Part shown: positions 60,926 through 64,000 of the stretch, piece after piece | How the letters are laid out: each line of letters starts with the position of its first letter | Position numbering within the stretch: position 1 is the first letter of the stretch | Assembly (NCBI GenBank): GCA_040905365.1 | Contig: JBBDRQ010000047.1 | Span: forward strand, 1-64,000 | Source: JAHWKV01 sp040905365 | Lineage (GTDB): Bacteria; Actinomycetota; CADDZG01; JAHWKV01 | Reading direction: 5' to 3' | DNA: 64,000 nucleotides | Notes under the pieces: generated by a model | The model's database searches: none | Told to the model about the DNA's origin: nothing | What the model saw: only the letters and a program-made list of their open reading frames with translations | Made by a program: the position numbers and the translations under genes

Positions 60926-61888
60926 TTACCTTTCCACGCGCAGTATCAACTTGCCGCGGATACCGCCGCCGTCGAGGACCCTGAGCGCCTCGGCAGCCTC
61001 CTTAAGTTCGAAGCTGCGGTGAATGTGGATAAGCAACTGCCCTGCGTCCACCCGGGACACCAAACCGGCAAGTTGGTCCCCGTACGGGCGTACAAACGTG
61101 TACCGGCCCCACACCCCGCGGGCGGACGCCCCCTCCGGAATCTCCGGCACCGCCAGGATAGAAGCCACGCGGCCCCCGTCCTTGAGCAGGGGCACGCTTA
61201 GCTGCACGAGCTCCTGGCCTCCGGCCAGATCCAATGCCGCGTCCACTCCGCCGGGACTGATCGAGGCCACGGCCGCCGGTACGTCCGCATGACGATCCAC
61301 AGGCTCGGCCCCCAAACTGCGCAGGTAGTCGTGGCCCGCTTGCGACGACGTCGCCAACACGGTAGCGCCCATTTCCTTCAGCAACTGGACGGCGAAGGAG
61401 CCGACGCCGCCCGACCCCCCGTGGACCAGGACCGTTTCGCCTTCGGCCACCTGTACCGATTGGATCGTCTGCCAAGCGGTAAGGGCCGCCAAAGGCAAGC
61501 CTGCCGCGTCGGCCAGGTCCACCGTCTTAGGCGCCATCGCCACCGCCTCCTCCGCCATGGAAACGTACTCGGCATAGGTACCGTGCTCAAGACAGGACTT
61601 CCGGGCGTACGATACGACCCGGTCACCTGGCTTAAAGCGAGTTACCGCAGGGCCGGCGGCCTCCACCGTCCCGGCCACGTCCCAGCCGGGAATGAGGGGG
61701 AAATGATGGGGAAACCTCTGCGCTTGCCTGCCTCTAATGGTCTTTAGATCCACCGGGTTTACTCCGGCCGCGCGTATACGGATAAGTACCTGATCCGGAG
61801 CGGTCAGAGGACGGTCGACCTCGGCAAGCCGGATCGCTTCCGGGCCCCCGAAACCGTCGATGACGGCAGCTCGCATCTGCCTGCTCAT
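60926..61888 (-). CDS. Zinc-free quinone oxidoreductase-like alcohol dehydrogenase (MDR)
   Basis: 320 residues. GroES-like N-domain (IRIRAAGVNPVDLKTIRG, IPGWDVAGTVEAAG) and Rossmann C-domain with GGSGGVGSFAVQLLKEMGATV. No structural zinc Cys set, as in quinone oxidoreductases. Probably NADPH-dependent; substrate unknown. Convergent with the upstream hypothetical gene. Confidence 0.93.
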   Translation of the reverse strand: MSRQMRAAVIDGFGGPEAIRLAEVDRPLTAPDQVLIRIRAAGVNPVDLKTIRGRQAQRFPHHFPLIPGWDVAGTVEAAGPAVTRFKPGDRVVSYARKSCLEHGTYAEYVSMAEEAVAMAPKTVDLADAAGLPLAALTAWQTIQSVQVAEGETVLVHGGSGGVGSFAVQLLKEMGATVLATSSQAGHDYLRSLGAEPVDRHADVPAAVASISPGGVDAALDLAGGQELVQLSVPLLKDGGRVASILAVPEIPEGASARGVWGRYTFVRPYGDQLAGLVSRVDAGQLLIHIHRSFELKEAAEALRVLDGGGIRGKLILRVER

Positions 61889-61970
61889 GCTTCAACCCTA
61901 ATGCTAATGCACCCAGCGCGGGAGGCTCCGTTGACTATGCGCGCGGGTGGATCGACAATGGATATGGTCT

Positions 61971-62018
61971 AGTGCCGTGACCATTAACGTTTGCGAGGTT
62001 TGGAGCGCGTGAGGTGTT
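61971..62018 (+). repeat. Left fragment of repeat family 1 (copy D)
   Basis: 48 bp: CTAG-AGTGCCGTGACC region followed by ATTAACGTTTGCGAGG and TTTGGAGCGCGTGAGGTG. It has the copy-C type outer end and no right half. Lies upstream of the 62081 gene. Confidence 0.8.
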
Positions 62019-62080
62019 ATGACCGCACCTGTGGTTACGCTGTCCGGCGATAGGCTCTGGGGCGCGGCGGGACAGTCGGC

Positions 62081-62962
62081 ATGAGTCCGGGCTGGATCAT
62101 CCTCGGCGCAACTGCTCTGGCAGCCGCGCTCTTCCTCGCAGGCCGAGCCTTCCGGCGGCGACGCAAGCGCAAGGCGGTGGAGGCCATGAGGGAGCAGCCT
62201 TGGTCGCCCGAAGCACTCGCCCTGCTGGCGGAGCCGCTCGGTGACGCCGAGATCGTCACCGAGATCGCCGCCGATGCGGAAGGCGATGCCCGGACGGTAC
62301 GCCTGTCCGGTGCTACACGGTGGCTTTTGACCGGGATCGCACAAACGGCCGGGAGTCCCAGCGAAACCGAAACCTCCTTGAGCGCCGGCCCACCGCAAAC
62401 GGATCCGGTCGACACCGCGAAGATCAAGAGTCTCGGAGACGCGCAAGCCCAAAAAGAGCTGAGGAGCTTGCTCTACGAGTTGCCCGCGCAGGCCGGCGAC
62501 GCCGAGATCGTGCCTACGCTGGAAGCCGTCGCCTTGACCGCGCTTCGCTACTATCAGTACGGCCTTAATCACGACTCGCCCACCATGCCGATCAGCGTCG
62601 TCTCCTCGGACCCCGACTCATCCCACACCGACGTCTCCATGATCGCCGGCTACCTCGACCTGGAACGACGCCTGGGAAGGCTGCCGGACGATATGCACTC
62701 TGCCCGTACGGCATCCGCCCTACTGGGCGCAGTCGCGGCTCGAGCCTTAGGTATTGACGGCGTCGAGCAGATCCCCGAGCACCGGTTCGTCCACACCGCG
62801 GTAGATCTCCTGCTAAACGGCGGAGCCCGCGAGCCACAGGAGGAGGCGGCGGTGGAGACCTCCCAGCACCGGCCGGGGGAAAACGGGCCGCACGGCGCGC
62901 CGAACCAGGCGCCATTGCGATGGAGACCCCGGGGGGATCCGGGGGCGAAGCCCCTGGAGTAG
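62081..62962 (+). CDS. Hypothetical membrane-anchored protein
   Basis: 293 residues. One N-terminal helix (GWIILGATALAAALFLAG) followed by a basic run (RRRRKRK), so the bulk is cytoplasmic. The rest is helical and acidic (AQAQKELRSLLYELPAQAGD, SALLGAVAARALGI) with a low-complexity tail. Family not recognised. ATG 62081 is the first start. Confidence 0.72.
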   Translation: MSPGWIILGATALAAALFLAGRAFRRRRKRKAVEAMREQPWSPEALALLAEPLGDAEIVTEIAADAEGDARTVRLSGATRWLLTGIAQTAGSPSETETSLSAGPPQTDPVDTAKIKSLGDAQAQKELRSLLYELPAQAGDAEIVPTLEAVALTALRYYQYGLNHDSPTMPISVVSSDPDSSHTDVSMIAGYLDLERRLGRLPDDMHSARTASALLGAVAARALGIDGVEQIPEHRFVHTAVDLLLNGGAREPQEEAAVETSQHRPGENGPHGAPNQAPLRWRPRGDPGAKPLE

Positions 62963-63040
62963 TATTAGGGAACATACATTCTTCGCCAGCTTTAACGATC
63001 TCTTCACGAAATTCTTAAGAGGCCGGGTTACCTATAGATT

Positions 63041-63217
63041 ATGGACAACAAACCTTTAAAAGCCATTCCGGTCATGGGCCTTCCCAGGCGCACCAAGCAG
63101 TCGACGCCGGGTAGGACGTGCACACATCCCGAATGCAACACGATTCTGTCCGTCTACAACAAGTCGACCTACTGCTACACGCACATGGGGCCGCGTCGGC
63201 CGCGCATGCCGCGGTAG
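63041..63217 (+). CDS. Small Cys/His-rich putative zinc-binding protein
   Basis: 58 residues. CTHPECNTILSVYNKSTYCY followed by TH gives C-x4-C-x13-C-x2-H spacing, a zinc-knuckle-like pattern. N- and C-termini are basic (PRRTKQ, GPRRPRMPR), fitting nucleic acid binding. Intact frame shorter than usual cut-offs. No strong ribosome site. Confidence 0.6.
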   Translation: MDNKPLKAIPVMGLPRRTKQSTPGRTCTHPECNTILSVYNKSTYCYTHMGPRRPRMPR

Positions 63218-63310
63218 TTTCCGGAGCCCGCCACCGGCAGGGCTCCGGGCAAGCCAAAACAAACAAAAGCCGCCACCTCGACCACCGACGGCGATAGTCT
63301 CGAAGGCCCA

Positions 63311-64000
63311 GTGCACAGTCACGCCCATGGTCACAGCGACGAGCGAGTTCCACCGCGCACCAAACGGCTGCTAACAGCAGTCACCGCGTCGCTTGCGGTC
63401 ATGACGCTCATCGGCTTCTTCCTCCTACGGCCCACCGACGTGCCCGACCTGTCCGGCGCCGTTCAACTGCCCACCAACCTGGTCGACGGAACGGTAATCA
63501 GGACCTTTCCCAGCGCATGCCCCGGCCTGGAGGACGGATCATTGGACTGCCGGAACGCTCAGGTGCGGCTGACCGAGGGGCCCAACGAAGGCGAGATCGT
63601 CTCATTCGAGGTGAGCGACTATTCGTCCATCCGTACTATCTCCGCCGGCGACCGGATCGTAGTCAGCTACACTCCCGACGCTCCCGAGGAGTTCGCCTAC
63701 GACTTCGCCGACATGCAGCGCAATACGCCGATGCTCGTGCTGGCCGGCATCTTCGCGGTCGCCGTGATAGGCCTCGGCAGACTCAAGGGCTTGACCGCCC
63801 TGTTCGGGTTTGTGATCAGCCTGGCCATCATCGCCCAGTTCGTACTGCCGTCGATCCTGTCCGGACATAGCCCGCTGGCGGTAGCGGTCGTCGGCTCGGC
63901 GGGAATCATGTTCATTTCCCTGTACCTATCGCACGGCTTCAACGCGCGTACCACCACCGCGGTGCTGGGAACGCTGGCCAGCCTCTCGATAACCGGCGTG
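63311..64000 (+). CDS. YibE/F-family membrane protein (3' end beyond window)
   Basis: 230 residues visible from GTG 63311. N-terminus HSHAHGHSDERV is His-rich; then a helix (AVTASLAVMTLIGFFLL), an extracellular beta domain with CPGLEDGSLDC, and the start of the YibE/F helices (MLVLAGIFAVAVIGLGRLKG, LTALFGFVISLAIIAQFVLP). Function of the family is unknown. The window ends in the middle of a helix. Confidence 0.85.
   Translation, partial: MHSHAHGHSDERVPPRTKRLLTAVTASLAVMTLIGFFLLRPTDVPDLSGAVQLPTNLVDGTVIRTFPSACPGLEDGSLDCRNAQVRLTEGPNEGEIVSFEVSDYSSIRTISAGDRIVVSYTPDAPEEFAYDFADMQRNTPMLVLAGIFAVAVIGLGRLKGLTALFGFVISLAIIAQFVLPSILSGHSPLAVAVVGSAGIMFISLYLSHGFNARTTTAVLGTLASLSITGV

Overview
The window is high-GC DNA from an uncultured actinobacterium-like organism. 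It is a scaffold, with two 100-N gaps at 42816-42915 and 46696-46795. Supporting marks are an argS-lysA overlap, clpS next to a DUF2017 gene, an Rv2578c-type radical SAM gene, a DUF2330 gene, frequent GTG/TTG starts, and several genes whose start codon lies 6-7 bases after a TANNNT box, as expected for leaderless transcripts. I cannot name a genus; the class Acidimicrobiia or a relative is a guess.

Layout. 1-8.4 kb is an ion and nitrogen transport block: a CPA2 cation/proton antiporter with its KhtT-like subunit, an ammonium transporter, a lone winged-helix protein, NhaA and a ClC channel. 8.4-16.6 kb is a nitrate block: narK, moeA and mobA on the minus strand, and a divergent four-gene overlapping operon (cytochrome-b-like membrane protein, NasA/NarB-type nitrate reductase, four-cluster ferredoxin, Rieske protein). 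Arrays of GlnR-like half-sites with 11-bp spacing lie before both amt and this operon, suggesting one nitrogen-responsive regulon. 17-24 kb holds regulators with transporters (MarR/ZIP, TetR/MMPL), clpS and DUF2017. 24.2-30.2 kb holds a tRNA-Arg(CCG), a response regulator overlapping argS and lysA, a hydrolase and an aminotransferase-like protein that has lost its PLP lysine.

30.2-36.8 kb carries nurA-herA-sbcD-sbcC on one strand, a bacterial version of the archaeal HerA-NurA-Mre11-Rad50 end-resection cluster, interrupted by a tandem repeat. 36.9-43.2 kb is mostly housekeeping (pterin dehydratase, YchF, GreA, FxsA, radical SAM). 43.3-54 kb contains an MFS exporter, dCMP deaminase, phosphoesterase, SDR, rhodanese, subtilase, AcuC/SirB1, a family-5 uracil-DNA glycosylase and secreted proteins. 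55-64 kb contains a PGRS-like Gly/Asp secreted protein, oligoendopeptidase F, a sigma factor with a fibronectin-III membrane partner, several small proteins and a YibE/F gene that runs off the end.

Interspersed repeats are a main feature. One ~160-bp family has three long and two partial copies, with terminal inverted repeats that change together between copies. A ~164-bp family flanked by CTAG has two tandem copies plus fragments. Both look like non-autonomous mobile elements (MITE-like). They sit at gene ends and even supply a stop codon or a ribosome-binding-like GGAG. No transposase, CRISPR array or rRNA was found.
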